A DNA stretch of 64,000 nucleotides from Anaeramoeba flamelloides (GCA_027625915.1 JANTQA010000029.1:4836001-4900000); one strand, 5' to 3'; counted from the stretch's first letter, positions 49,680 through 61,640 are shown. Made by a program: numbers and translations. The notes: a model not told the origin generated them from the sequence alone.

Positions 49680-52600
49680 ATGACTCTAGAATTTTATCCA
49701 CTATTATGGGAATTTGGAGAATACCTTGATTCTCATGTGCTACCTAAGGAACTTTTCCGTCTTGATCATCAGACTAAAAAGTTTATCACAAGGTGTCTTC
49801 CTGAATCCTTAAGCGACTCTCCACAACTGAACAAATACCTCGAACTGATCCAAAGGTTGTTTATCCAAAACGGCGTCTTTATTCATCCAACAACAAAAAA
49901 GTCTGCAAAAAAAAGTAAATCATTATCCTGTAAAAAATTTTATTTGAGTGAGGTTTGGTCTGACATTTTGCGGAAAGATACCTTTGACAGCGACTTTTCC
50001 TTCTCAGACACTGATTCTGGGATCGAATCAGATCTTGAAAAGTACCTCTATAGTGGCTCCAAATTAAAATTGTCTCCAAAAAATAAAAAAAACTACGATA
50101 AAAAGCTCTTATCGAAAAAGAAAAAAAATCCTCACAAGCCTGTTGAAAACTCAAGAGCAAATAGAACAATTGGGGTTCTTGGGTTTAGATTAATGAAACT
50201 TTTACAATCAAGTATGGAAATTTTTTTTTTTTTTCTTCCTTGAATTGTTGATTTTTTCTAATTTTTTCGAATTTGAGTTCTCTCGTTTTTTTTTACATAT
50301 TTCACCAACAACAAACAACCTTCCAAAAAAAATCCATTTTGATCTTGATCTTGATCTTGATCTTGAAAGGACAAGAATTTTAAAACGCGTTAAAAAAAAT
50401 CTTTTTGTTAAAAAAAAAACCATAATATTTTTTTTGATTACGTAATTCACTGAAAAATTGAAAAAAACCACTGTCTGATCAGAAACAAATTAGTTTTATG
50501 TTGCGAAAATACATTCAGTTCCTTCAAATTTTGATTGAATTTTCTTTTAATTTTTGTTTTGTCTTGCAAACTATAAAGAAAGGGTAAGTATTGTAATTTT
50601 TAAAAAAGTGAGAAATAAAGGTTTTTGAATACAAGTGCAAAATAATATTCACACTGAAGTCCGGAAATTATTTTATGTCTACTTTTGAAAACTCTTTTAG
50701 TTTCCACTTTTTCAAAACATCTTCATTTATTTTTGAAAAAAAAATAATTATGAAATTAAGCATATTATTAAAAACCTAGAAAATTACTTTAGGATTTTTT
50801 TTGTTGTAATTTAAAAGTTGGTTCATAAAATCGAAAAAGTTTAAGACTTTTTTGTACCTAAAAAAAAATGATTATTTTGCTTGTATTTGCATATAAAGTG
50901 GGAAAAGATTTTGACTTTCTTTTCCTCATTTTCCTCATTTTTCTTTTAAACCCCATTCCAAAAATTTGGACACGCCCAAAATCAAAAATTTGCAAAAAAA
51001 AAACCCAATTTAATGTATTTTTCCAAACCTAATATAAAACCACATTTAAGTTACCCAGTAACAATGTTTTAATAAGTAATCATTTTAATCCAAACAAAAG
51101 AAAAAAATATAAAAACGAAAAAAAAAATCAGTGTGTCCAAAATAATGAAACCAATGGAACAAAAAATGTATTGGTAAATTTGTTGAAATTTCATCAACAA
51201 TTGTTAAACTATCAAATGATAAGATACCATCAACCAATTGTATGTTAATTTTCTATTTAACAAACTCACACTAACCTTCTATCAACCATTGAAAAAAAAT
51301 TTTCAGATCTAACTAAACAGATTACGCAACTACAAAAAAGGAAATGAAAACAAAACAAAAAAGACAAAAAATGAAATAGTCTGTAAAATCAAAATTATTC
51401 CCAAATTAAATGTAAATTTAAGTAATGATGTTCTTACAACTGTTTAAACTGTGTCCAAATTTTTGGAATATAGTTTATAATTCAGATTTTCAAAGAAGTG
51501 GATTGCAATTTGTGGTTTTGATCTCTATTTCAAAAAGGAAAACAAAAACGAAGTGATAGCCTTACCAATTTATTCCGAAAATACCTGTATTTTTTAAAAA
51601 TCTTTTTTGATCCAAAAATTAAAATTTTTTGCAACAAAGTAATTAATAGTGTTGTCAATTCGTCAACTTTCAAAACACATCAGTAAAAATACTCAGGTCC
51701 TTTTCACATATCATATGAGGATACTTCAATTAAAGGCTTACATTTTAAAAAAAAGGTCAATAGATTCTTTTGTCATAACTTACTATTTTAATGACTAATG
51801 ATTTGTGAATTGCAACATAACAGTCACAGAATTTTAATATCAATTAAAAGTGGTTAAATAATTTTTTGCAATCCGAAAATAAACAAAAAAACAAACAAAT
51901 TTATTTTTTAATGAAATTTCTAATTTTTGTTTTTAACAAAAATGAAAATGCTATGATTTGTATATATTCAACAATTTTAAAATTATTTTTATTTTCAATT
52001 AACTCTGCAATTTTTGTGACTTTTGAAATGAAAATTTTATATGAAAACCAATAAAAAAAAATAAAATAAAATAAAGAAAAAAAAAAATAAAATAAAAAAA
52101 AAACATAAATACTTGAAATCATTTCTAAAATCTTTTTAATTTTTTGGTTTGAAAATAAAATATAATTCATACTTGCTTTACAAAACAGAAAGAATTGACA
52201 AATTTCATAATCAACATATTTTCTGAGATTATGATTTTTGATAAGAACAAATCAATCAAATTCTAATCGTAAAAAGTTAAAGAAAGAAGAGCTAAATTAA
52301 TATCTACAAGATTTTCATTATTAAACGACTTGGAGGGAGATATTGAGGGTTTTCATAAAAGTTGTGGATAAAATATTTGGAAACTTGAAATACAAATCCT
52401 CACTTATTAATTGGAAGACGTCAGTATTATTATTTACAATATCAAAAAATAAACAAAATCTTAATTGTAAAAAAAAAAACCAGAACAAATTCAATTAAAA
52501 TAAAACAAAAAATATTTATTTATATATTATTAATATTCCACAAATTGAATATCATTACAAAAAAAAAAAAAAAAATCAAAAATTATTCAAAGAACCTTAT

Positions 52601-54772
52601 TCAAGGGAAGATCTGGCGGAAAAAACTGAATTTTCAAAGCAAAGGGTTTGCACTGTTCTATCGATCTATAATTTATTAGATTTGGTAGTGGAAGATCCCA
52701 AAACAAATTTACTTTATTGGAATTCTGAGCAATCATTATTAGTCCCAGATTTGGCAAAGTATTTAAAAAATTTGATTCTAGCAAAAAACTACCGAAGGAA
52801 ATTAGCAAAAAAAGTAATTTATTTAAGTAAGAAATTAGAAGAAAAATATGAAAAAAAGAAAGATCATGAATCTAAATGTGAGGATGTCATTGAATTGATT
52901 CAAAAAAAACTCAGCCAGTCATCAAACAAAACATCAATTGATTTACAATTAGAAGAATATCCAAAAAACATTCTAATGAAAACACAAAAAATCAAGCACA
53001 GACTGAGGCAATTTCGAAAGAGGAAGGTACATTTTGAAAAAGTTGATTCAAAGAAAAAGCTAAAAAATTTGTCTGCACAAACATTTAATAAGATTTTAAC
53101 GGATTCCAAATATAAAAGTAAAATTCAAAATGAAAAGAAAAATAACAAAAATATTAGCAATAATGAGGGTACTAGTGTGACGAAAAAAAAAAAAAAAAAA
53201 AAAAAAATTAAATTGGTGAACAAAAGCAAAAGCCCGCAAAAGAAAAGAATAAAACGATTAGTGTCTCGTAAAAAGTTTCCAAAAAAATTAAAAAAAGACA
53301 AATCCTTTGGTGGCTATAAATTATATCAAAAGCATTCCAAAAGTTTCCATGATTATTCCGAATTGAGGAAAAAAAGAGAACGCATAAAAAGAGAGAGAAT
53401 TGGAAATAGAAAATATAAAGAAAAAAAGTTTTCTCGAATGAGTCATGATAAAAGAAGTACAAAAGATGAATCTTATTATAAAAATAAAAAAAAAAAAAAA
53501 TTACAAAAGAGAAAAAAAAGACAATCAAAAAAAAAATTAGATCAAGATTCAACTAGTAAATATAGTTCATCTTCGAACGGCGATGACTCTGATAATAATG
53601 ATGATCGAGGATATAAAAAATCAAAATCAAAATCAAAATCAAAATCAAAATCAAAATCAAAATCAAAATCAAAATCAAAATCAAAATCAAAATCAAAATT
53701 TAAATCAAAGACAAAATCCAAATTATCGACTAATAATTTTAAAATGATAGATTCCCTTTCAGATTCCTTCTCGGATACCTTCTCAGATTCTTTTTCGGGT
53801 TCCATTACAGATTCATTTACGGATTCCTTAACTGATTCCTTTTCAGATTCCTTTTCGGATGTGAAATTTGGTTCTTTTAAAAACAAAAAATCACAAAATT
53901 TTGAAAGCTCTGGAGATTTTGATGAATCTAGCAACAATATCAATAAGAGCAATAAAAACAATAATAAATCTAAAAAGAAAAAGAAAAACGAAATAAAAGA
54001 AATAATTGATAATGGCAATTTAAATGAAAACGATGATGACGCAGAAGAGGATAATGATCCAAAAGAGGAGAAAGACTCAAAAGGAGAACGACAAAAAAAA
54101 GCAACAAAAATTATTAAAAAGGAAGGGAAAAAGGAAAATAATAATTTAATTGAAGAAATCAACATTAGCGAATTGAATGAAAAATTAAAAGACACCAAGT
54201 TAATTCAAAATAAACCACCAAGTAAAAAAAAGACAAAAAAAGGCATTGATGGTAATGTTGACGAAGAAAATATTTATGAATACGATAGTGAGGAAGACGT
54301 TGATCAAGTTGATGTCGTCGTTGATATATTTCTGGATGAAAAATATGACCAAAATTACCACTTGGCAAAAATGTTGTTACAAAACCAAACTTTTAATAAC
54401 AAAGATCAACCGGAAAACGGCCTGTCTCCCATATGCCCACCTAATAGCAACAGTGTAGACAATATGTTTTCAGGGTCAGAAGTTATTGAAGGCTATGACC
54501 CAGAATCAGGGCTTTACTGTTCGGATTTATTTGAATCTTCAGTCACCACTTTTTATTCAATATCAAATAAATCAGAAAATGATAATTTGCTACTGCCAGA
54601 TTTGAACTATGATGAAAAAGAAAAAGAAAAAGACTTTTCAGATCTTTCCTTAGCATCATCAATGGATAAAATACTCTTTGATAGCCATAGTTTAAATGAA
54701 AAAAAAAAATTCCATCCTCCTTCTTCAATACTTGATTGGGAAAAAGAAGATGAAAAATCTTTTGATTTTTAA
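49680..54772 (+). CDS. Divergent E2F-like winged-helix protein with long disordered tail
   Basis: Exons 49680-50211 and 52593-54772 (phase 1 junction) give 903 residues. Residues about 159-221 fit an E2F/DP winged helix: NRTIGVLGFRLMKLLQ, then REDLAEKTEFSKQRVCTVL, then IYNLLDLVVEDPKTNLLYW. This follows the LGLLTxxFLxLL...DLxxxAExL...KRRIYDIxNVL...LIxKxxKNxIxW pattern, although RRIYD is reduced to QRVCT. A predicted coiled-coil stretch (about 222-290) follows, as in E2F. A Lys-rich region, a KS repeat and an SDSF repeat come next. Near the C-terminus, GYDPESGLYCSDLFES (811-826) resembles the E2F pocket-protein motif (GIxDLFD). E2F proteins bind promoters of S-phase genes; that role here is inference. 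It could be another winged-helix family. The listed start is the first ATG. Confidence 0.55.
50212..52592 (+). other. Intron of the E2F-like gene, 2381 nt
   Basis: CAATCAA|GTATGG to TTCAAAG|AACC. Splicing joins LLQS to KPYSRED inside the winged helix. It carries the second 527-bp MITE (50949-51475) and a short GATCTT tandem run near 50340-50366. The small ORFs inside are not supported. Confidence 0.75.
50949..51475 (+). mobile_element. 527-bp mariner-like MITE, copy 2 (in E2F-like intron)
   Basis: Same ends and length as 19369-19895: AACCCCATTCCAAAAATTTG at the left, and GTGTCCAAATTTTTGGAATA at the start of the right end. TA flanks both ends (50947-50948 and 51476-51477). Internal differences are scattered substitutions with compensating small indels. 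Confidence 0.85.
53617..53866 (+). repeat. Coding tandem repeats: AAATCA hexamers, then SDSF-encoding units
   Basis: About 14 AAATCA units encode Lys-Ser dipeptides. From about 53752 a diverged array of GATTCYTTYTCR-like units encodes Ser-Asp-Ser-Phe with T/L/G variants. Both lie in the disordered middle of the E2F-like protein. Confidence 0.9.
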
Positions 54773-55361
54773 TCAAGAAATTTTTTTTTTTTTTTTTTTT
54801 TTTAATTTTTTGTTATAAAACTGTATGTCCTAATAAATTTTTTTATTTATTTTTTTGTTTTCTGTATCTTCCACAACAACCCAAAACATTAGTAAAATCG
54901 AATTTCTTGTGTAATATTTATTTTTCATATTTAGTATCTGTAGTATGCATATTTAAGGAATAAATATTATCTTTTAAACAATGAAAATTGAAATAAAGGT
55001 TGAATAAATAAAGAAAAAAAAATAAAAGAATTAACTAATAAATTGTCAAAGATATTATAAGGATAATTTACAAAAAAACGAAATATGAAATGCTTTTTAC
55101 CATTTATTATAATGATGATATTTCTGAAAACGTGGTTAAATTTTGATTTAAATAAAACTGCTTTAACAGTTTTGTCTTAATTGCTTCAAATGAAAAAATT
55201 TGAGTTTTTTTAATTTGCTAAAAAAAATTTTTATATTCCTTTCCTTAGATTTCTGGAGTATCGATCTTCAATACTTTTTGAAATAAAGTTTCATAAGATA
55301 TTGATAAAAAATTATGAAACAAATGCAGAGATTATAAAATAAAAATGAAAAGAATTAATCT

Positions 55362-55555
55362 TAAAAGAGAAGTAACCATATAGCCAAAATTTTCACTTTT
55401 TTACCAATTTGAAAGAAGATGAGAAAACAACATTTTTTACTTTTGATTGTTTTTATTTGATTTTTAGTATTCAAAGTAATTTATTACATTTTTTTTCATA
55501 GTAAAAATAAAATCAAGGAATAGAATGTTAAGTGGATTAGCGTATACCTTGTAAA
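55362..55555 (+). repeat. Dispersed repeat I, copy 2
   Basis: Ordered block matches with 31400-31620 (TTTTCACTTTTTTACCAATT, AACATTTTTTACTTTTGATT, GGAATAGAATGTTAAGT). Confidence 0.4.
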
Positions 55556-56523
55556 AAATAATTATTTTACATTTTGTCCATATCTCAAAATTATATTGTT
55601 ACATTTTTTTTTTGATGTTTGAAATAAAAAAATTAATAAACAATTATTAAGGAGGCTCATAATAAATAATAAAATTCTAACCAAACCACAATCAAACAGA
55701 CAAGATAGCTGTTAGATCAAATTGCAAATGTATAAAAAAGTTAAAGTGTTGACTTCTAGTATTAACACTCTAACTCTAATTGAAATTAATCTAAAATTTA
55801 AAATAAATAATTTGGACTTGATAGAAAAAAAAATAAAAAGAAATCTAAGATTCTTAGATTACTTGTTTCATTCCTAACCCTGTTATGCAATATTGAGAAT
55901 TTCAACCCAACGTAGCTTTTTTTAAAAAAATGATTGAAGTTCAAAAAAAGTATAAACTTAAGGTGGAAGTAACAAGATAGAAATATTGAATTTGATTCTG
56001 TATTATCCGATATATTTTTATTTTAAGTTGATTCTAATACAATATAAGAGTTGAAAGAAGTTTACGATTATTCCTTAACTAATAAGTATATGTAAATATT
56101 CTTCAACAACCCCAACAAAATTTATACAAAAAGAAAAATAACTTTTGATCTAAACATTTACTTCAATTTCTTTCCTTTGATTTTTTTTGAAGAACTTCGT
56201 ATTGATCAAAATATTATCTCCCTAAATTGAATTATTGTTCAATTAGCACAAAATTAATAAAGTATTAAATTGGAATTTATTTTTAACTCTTGTATAAAGA
56301 CTAAAATCATGATTTGTAATTTAAATATTATTTAATAGAAACTCACAATTCAAAAGAATTTGGCAATTACTAATCCGATAGATTCTGTTTAAACTTTTAA
56401 AAAAATCAATATTTTTTTTTATAAGTAAACTGAAGTTTGAAAAAAAAAAAGTAAAATAGAAAAGGTAATGAAAAAAAATATAAATGATTTAAAAAAATTA
56501 GAATAATATAAGTCTATTTAAGG

Positions 56524-56608
56524 AATGTTGTAAAAAATAGAATTTGGATAAATTCATAGAATCCTTATTTATCTCTAAAATTGTAAAAATTCTATTTTTT
56601 ATAACATT
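56524..56608. repeat. 22-bp inverted repeat (hairpin)
   Basis: AATGTTGTAAAAAATAGAAT at 56524 is the reverse complement, with one mismatch, of the arm ending at 56608, separated by about 41 nt. Non-coding. Confidence 0.7.
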
Positions 56609-57134
56609 CATATTTACACCACTGGAAAAGAAAAAAGAAATTTTAACTATTAAACAACATTTTTCCAATCGACCCGTCATAACCATTTAATAAATTACAT
56701 TAAATCAATCAAAAATTTCTGGACTATGATTTTTTGTTTTCTTGGTTAAAAAAAAGGATTTTTTCCCCTTTTTTACGATTTTTTTCATATTATTTTATTT
56801 TTTTCTTTTGTTTCTGAATTTTCTTTTCAATTTTTTTTCTGTTCTTTTTTATTCATAAAAAAAGTTGGATTTGTCCTTGCATAATAAAACTCAAACCTAA
56901 CTTTAATAATTAAAATTCCTTTTTGAAATTTATTAGAAATAACATTTATAGTGTAATTTACAATATTTCGCAATACAATAATAATCATAACAAAAGTAAA
57001 ATTATTTTTTAACTTTTTTTTATGTAATTTTTGAGCATTTTGTAATTTTGAGTTTAGACAAACTTTGTTTCATTCAAATTTTCACAAAATAATTTTTGCC
57101 AAATATCAATTATTTTTCATATATTACCTTTTAA

Positions 57135-57450
57135 GAATAAATAACCAATAAATAGAATAAAACAGATTAAATAATAACCGATATCTATATGAAATAAAAC
57201 TAAAATATCAATAAATTTTGTTAAAAAATAAAAAATCTAAAATTTTGAGTGTTATAGAGAAAAACAACAACAGTTCATTTTGATCTTCAATTGAAGATCC
57301 AATGAAATTCTAAAAGAAATAAACATGATTTCTCTACAATCATTTCAAAATTTTCAATAACCTTAGAATAACATATTTTTACCAAGTGACTATCGATCTT
57401 TAATTAAAAAAAATTTACAATTGAATTATTTATCGAAAAAAAATTTGAAA
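57135..57450 (+). repeat. Dispersed repeat G, copy 3
   Basis: Contains ATATGAAATAAAACTAA, CAATTGAAGATCCAATGAAA and TTAGAATAACATATTTTTAC with CAAGTGACTATCGATCTT; see 32755-33060. Confidence 0.55.
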
Positions 57451-57808
57451 AAAAAAAATAATAAAATAGTAAAATGTGAAAAAAGTTTTCAAATTTATAA
57501 TTTACATTTGTTTAAAATAACTATGTGTAAACTATATAAAGCCATTATTTTAAAATAAAAGCTTAATTACCTTTTTGCAAGAAGAATTTAAGATTAAAAG
57601 ATCCAAGAAACTACTAATAAATAATAAATAAAATCTAAAATTGAACAATGGTTCCTTACTGTTATATCTAATCAAAAAGGAAAGATTAAATACCAAAATT
57701 TATCTCAAAAAATAGAGTTATAATATGCAAGTGTAAAAAGCGGTGTATTAATATTTTGTCTTTTTTATTAAATTTGTCATTATTCCAAAAAATAATAAAA
57801 ATTTTCCT

Positions 57809-58046
57809 TGCACCCAGGCTGGGGGGTTCAGGTTAAAAAACTTGGGGATTCTAATAGCAAAAAAATCAATGTAATGATAGAATTAAAATGTTTTAGGGTT
57901 GATGTGTTTTCGATTTCTGAAAATTATTTTTCATTTTTGAATTTCTGTTTCTTTTTCAAACGCTTTGGTTTGATTATTAAATTAAAAATTGTACTGTTAG
58001 AAAATCCTGGTTTGTTAACAAGAATACCCCACCTACCTGGCACATG
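57809..58046. repeat. Imperfect inverted repeat with GC-rich ends
   Basis: The left end GCACCCAGGCTGGGGGGTTC and the reverse complement of the right end, GTGCCAGGTAGGTGGGGTAT, align with gaps, and the match continues inward (GGTTAAAAAACTTGGGGATT against TTGTTAACAAACCAGGATT). It may be an old MITE; no target-site duplication could be fixed. Confidence 0.4.
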
Positions 58047-59051
58047 AAAAAAATTATAGTTTTTTGGAAAAATGAAAAATTTAGTTAAAAGACTTTTAAT
58101 AGCAGAATCACTTTATGAGCATTTGTAGTGAAAAAACTACTGGAAATTAACAAAATACCTGGCAATATTTTTAATTGTTAATTTTTTTGAAATTGTAGTT
58201 TAATTTCATAGATTAAAATCAAATACTTTTATTTAATAATCAAAATTTTGAAATTATTACCCACCCACTTATTAGAATGATGATTAATGCCATTACGCTT
58301 TGTTCAAAATACTATTCGATGAATCAAAAAAAAAGAATAAAAATTATCAATTTTCAAACTCGTACAAACATCTATAAAACCGGATTGTTTTTTCAAAAAA
58401 AGAAGATCTACTTATTCTATCAAACTACTAATCGAATATTCTATGGGCCCCTTACTTTAATGGACTTTATGAGGGTTTATTACTATTTCATATAAAATTT
58501 GGTTATATATAAAATGGATTTGATTTTAATATCTTACTATTATACAACAATTTTCCGAATAATCACAATGAAAAATCTTTTACTGGATTGTTTTCATGTA
58601 CTGTATTTTTTTCACAACTTTATTTAATTATGGGGAATTTGGTCTTTTATAAACAAAAAACCAAATAATTTCTTAAAAAAGTTCAAAAAATACGAAAAAT
58701 TATCAACAAATTCAATTTTTAATTACAAATATAATTCAAAATAACTTCAAATTAATCTCCAAAAGTAATTTAATACAGAACTATTCTTTTGAATAATAAA
58801 TTAGCTGTTATATTTGAATCAGAAAAAAAAAGTACATAAATTTATTTGAAACACACTTTTTAATACGTTGAATATCCATTATTTTGAAATACTGTTGATA
58901 AATCTTGAATCAAAACTAGAGAACCCTTAATTCTAGTCCCTAAAACAAACCAAAAAATAAGTTAATTTTTACACCTTTCATCAAATTATCTTTGCATTAT
59001 TTTTTTAAAAAGACTTGATCATTTTTCATAGCTTTTCCAAAATAAAACAAA

Positions 59052-61640
59052 ATGAATGATCATCCTCAACTAACATCGAAGAGTCCAATAATTTCTGTCA
59101 ATATACCAAACGTACCTGAAATGTCTGGAAGGTTAATAGTAGCAAACCAAAACAAAATACAAAACGATCGATTTTTAAAGCAATTTTTACGTCTTGATAG
59201 TTCCGAAAAAGAACAAGAAGAAAATGAAAAACAAAAACTGCAAAATCGAAATTATTCGAAAAGAGTTGTTTTTAGTAATATTTCTTTACCCTTGCTGAAA
59301 AGGAATCGATCAAGATTGTTTAATCAATATTATTTTGAGGAGTTAAAAAGCACATACGATCAATTCACAAATCAAGACAAATGGGAAATCAAGGAAATTG
59401 ATTTTACAAATCTCCATAACACTAATTTTCAAAAAAACAAAACAGAAGAACAATTACAGCATCAGCATCAGCAGCAGCAACAACAACAACAACTAAACGA
59501 AGAACCATTTCAATACCAACAAGAATTAGATGAACATAACAGCAATAATCTTAAAATCGTGCCTCGATCGAAACAACAGACAGAAGAATTCGTTACTCAA
59601 AAGCATCGAGAGGCATATACTAAAAATATTGGTTATGACTCTCTCAACCAGGCACCTGACTCACCATCTTTTCTTGAAGAAGCCAAGTTTGACTCAATTA
59701 ACGGCAACAACAATTCCAATCAGGATAACAGTACCAACCCGAACAACCAAACCCAAGATTTTGAGAATTACATTCAAAAGAACGATTTTAAGGAAAGTGT
59801 GATTAATTGGGAACCGCCAAGCATTTTGATACCTTGGGAATCGATCGACTTTGTTTTGGATAAAAGTCTCAGAAGTTCAAATCAAAACAACAGGAATTCA
59901 ACACAACAATTACATTCAAGCAAGCAAAATGCAAATTACCCTTCAAATGCCAACAAAAACCAAAAAAACGAAAAAGTTAAAAATAATGAAGACTTGTTTT
60001 CTGATGTTCTGTTTGACTTGGATCTTTTAGAGACCTTTGTGGAATTAATTGGCACTGGAAGCACAGAAATTTCCCGTGAATCGGATTCATATAAATTACT
60101 TGAAACACAAAAAAATTTAGTGTTAGATCTTTTACAGTTTAAAGAATTTATGAATGAACAATATGACACTTTATTTAGAACATCCTTATTCCCCAGTTTT
60201 GTCAAGCCACATGAAATATATTCACCAGTTAGCCATTTCGTTGGCTCAAATTCACAAAAAAAGTTAATCGAATCTGTTGAGCAACTGCAACCACAAAGAG
60301 AAATTGGATCAAGACAATCAGAAGACCTTGTATTACAACAAAGGAAAAAGGAACAATACCCCTCTGGAAAGCAAGTGGCACATGAGCCACAGCAGTCCCA
60401 ACCAAGACGGCTTGCAAAAAACAAAAGAAAAAGAGAATATACTCCTGGTAAAAGATTTAAATTATTTAACATCAATGAGGACGACAGTGATAATAGTGAC
60501 GAAAGCGAGAATGAAGAAAGTAATAATAGTCTTGATCAAGATCATGGCTACAACAAAAATTATACTACCAATAATAACAATAAGGCGAATTTTGAAAACG
60601 AAAACAAGAATATTATTGATCTTGAAGAAGATACTGATTATAAAAGAAGAATAACAACAGATTTTTCATATAATAGACCGAAAATTCATAGTTCCTTTCA
60701 ACATAACAAAACAGATCGAAACGATCTAAATGTATCGTATAGAAATATGAACAGAGGAACTATAAATGAAAGAGATGGATTTTATTCAAAAGAAGAATTT
60801 AAATCCACAACTACCACAAAAAAGTATAGTTCAATTAATTATCAAAACGAAAATGAAAAGATAAATGAAAATTCTCGTTATCCACCAAGAAAAAATTATT
60901 CAACAAGCTATGAAAAAAAATCCCCGTACAAACAATCAAAACACATGAACAACCGAACACCAAAATTCTCATCAAATTTTTCTTCGTCAATACCAAAAGA
61001 TCGAAAATGGAACAAAAGAGATAATATTTATAAACCATACCCAAACCACAATTTAAAAACAAATCACAATCCAAACCTAGCCAAAGGGAATGATTATTAT
61101 TCTTCCCATGAAAAAAATTCTTATTTTAATAATAATTATTCAAATCCAAAATATTCAAATGATAGAATATACCCTTCAAGTATGACAACAAAGACCAAGG
61201 CCAAGACAAGTGATAAGAATTACATTGCAAGCAATAATGATTCGGATTCAAAGCATTTTGAGGCGAGAAACGAGGAATGGAAGACTTACAAAAGATACGA
61301 GGAGAAAAAATATTCAAAAAATGATTATCAAGAACGCTCGTTCCCCAATGAAAAAAAATATAGACACAATTTAAATTCTCATGCTAATACAAATTCCCCT
61401 CCTTATAAAGACCTTTCAAAATTCCGAAATTATGAAGATAACAAGAATACTTATCATCCTTCTAGAAATAAACCGAAAAAATATTCAAGACATGACAAGT
61501 ATGAGAATGATCACCACTTGGAAAGATCAAGAAATTATTCTGAAAATTATCAATTTGATAAATATTCTAAAAATGATTATAAAAGAAGAAAAAATTCCTA
61601 TGAAAAACGGGAAACAGACAGAAGAAGATCAAGGAAATAA
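59052..61640 (+). CDS. Unknown low-complexity, probably nuclear protein (862 aa)
   Basis: Single long exon. I do not recognise the family. The N-terminal 130 residues look partly ordered (SGRLIVANQNKIQNDRFLKQ; KRVVFSNISLPLLKRNRSR). A His/Gln run encoded near 59451-59495 follows. The segment WEPPSILIPWESIDFVLDKS (about 257-276) and the helix-rich stretch DLFSDVLFDLDLLETFVELI (about 319-338) through FKEFMNEQYDTLF are the best candidates for folded or binding parts. A basic cluster (KNKRKREYTPGKRFK) followed by an acidic one (DDSDNSDESENEES) suggests nuclear location. The last 350 residues are rich in Asn, Ser, Tyr, Lys and Arg, like RNA-associated prion-like tails, and end RRRSRK. The first ATG is used. 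Shorter ORFs in other frames over this gene are shadows. Confidence 0.8.
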   Translation: MNDHPQLTSKSPIISVNIPNVPEMSGRLIVANQNKIQNDRFLKQFLRLDSSEKEQEENEKQKLQNRNYSKRVVFSNISLPLLKRNRSRLFNQYYFEELKSTYDQFTNQDKWEIKEIDFTNLHNTNFQKNKTEEQLQHQHQQQQQQQQLNEEPFQYQQELDEHNSNNLKIVPRSKQQTEEFVTQKHREAYTKNIGYDSLNQAPDSPSFLEEAKFDSINGNNNSNQDNSTNPNNQTQDFENYIQKNDFKESVINWEPPSILIPWESIDFVLDKSLRSSNQNNRNSTQQLHSSKQNANYPSNANKNQKNEKVKNNEDLFSDVLFDLDLLETFVELIGTGSTEISRESDSYKLLETQKNLVLDLLQFKEFMNEQYDTLFRTSLFPSFVKPHEIYSPVSHFVGSNSQKKLIESVEQLQPQREIGSRQSEDLVLQQRKKEQYPSGKQVAHEPQQSQPRRLAKNKRKREYTPGKRFKLFNINEDDSDNSDESENEESNNSLDQDHGYNKNYTTNNNNKANFENENKNIIDLEEDTDYKRRITTDFSYNRPKIHSSFQHNKTDRNDLNVSYRNMNRGTINERDGFYSKEEFKSTTTTKKYSSINYQNENEKINENSRYPPRKNYSTSYEKKSPYKQSKHMNNRTPKFSSNFSSSIPKDRKWNKRDNIYKPYPNHNLKTNHNPNLAKGNDYYSSHEKNSYFNNNYSNPKYSNDRIYPSSMTTKTKAKTSDKNYIASNNDSDSKHFEARNEEWKTYKRYEEKKYSKNDYQERSFPNEKKYRHNLNSHANTNSPPYKDLSKFRNYEDNKNTYHPSRNKPKKYSRHDKYENDHHLERSRNYSENYQFDKYSKNDYKRRKNSYEKRETDRRRSRK

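Larger units (their letters stand above)
54773..59051. other. Intergenic region
   Basis: No exon is recognised. It holds repeat I (55362-55555), an 85-nt hairpin (56524-56608), repeat G (57135-57450) and an imperfect inverted repeat with unusually GC-rich ends (57809-58046). Confidence 0.5.

Noticed and set aside
52900-54776. Minus-strand ORFs including a 218-codon one with D/F repeats
   Set aside because: Complement of the KS and SDSF repeats in the E2F-like gene.
57808-58047. ORF of 79 codons with a Trp/Gly/Pro-rich start
   Set aside because: It coincides with an imperfect inverted repeat; the odd residues come from the GC-rich ends.
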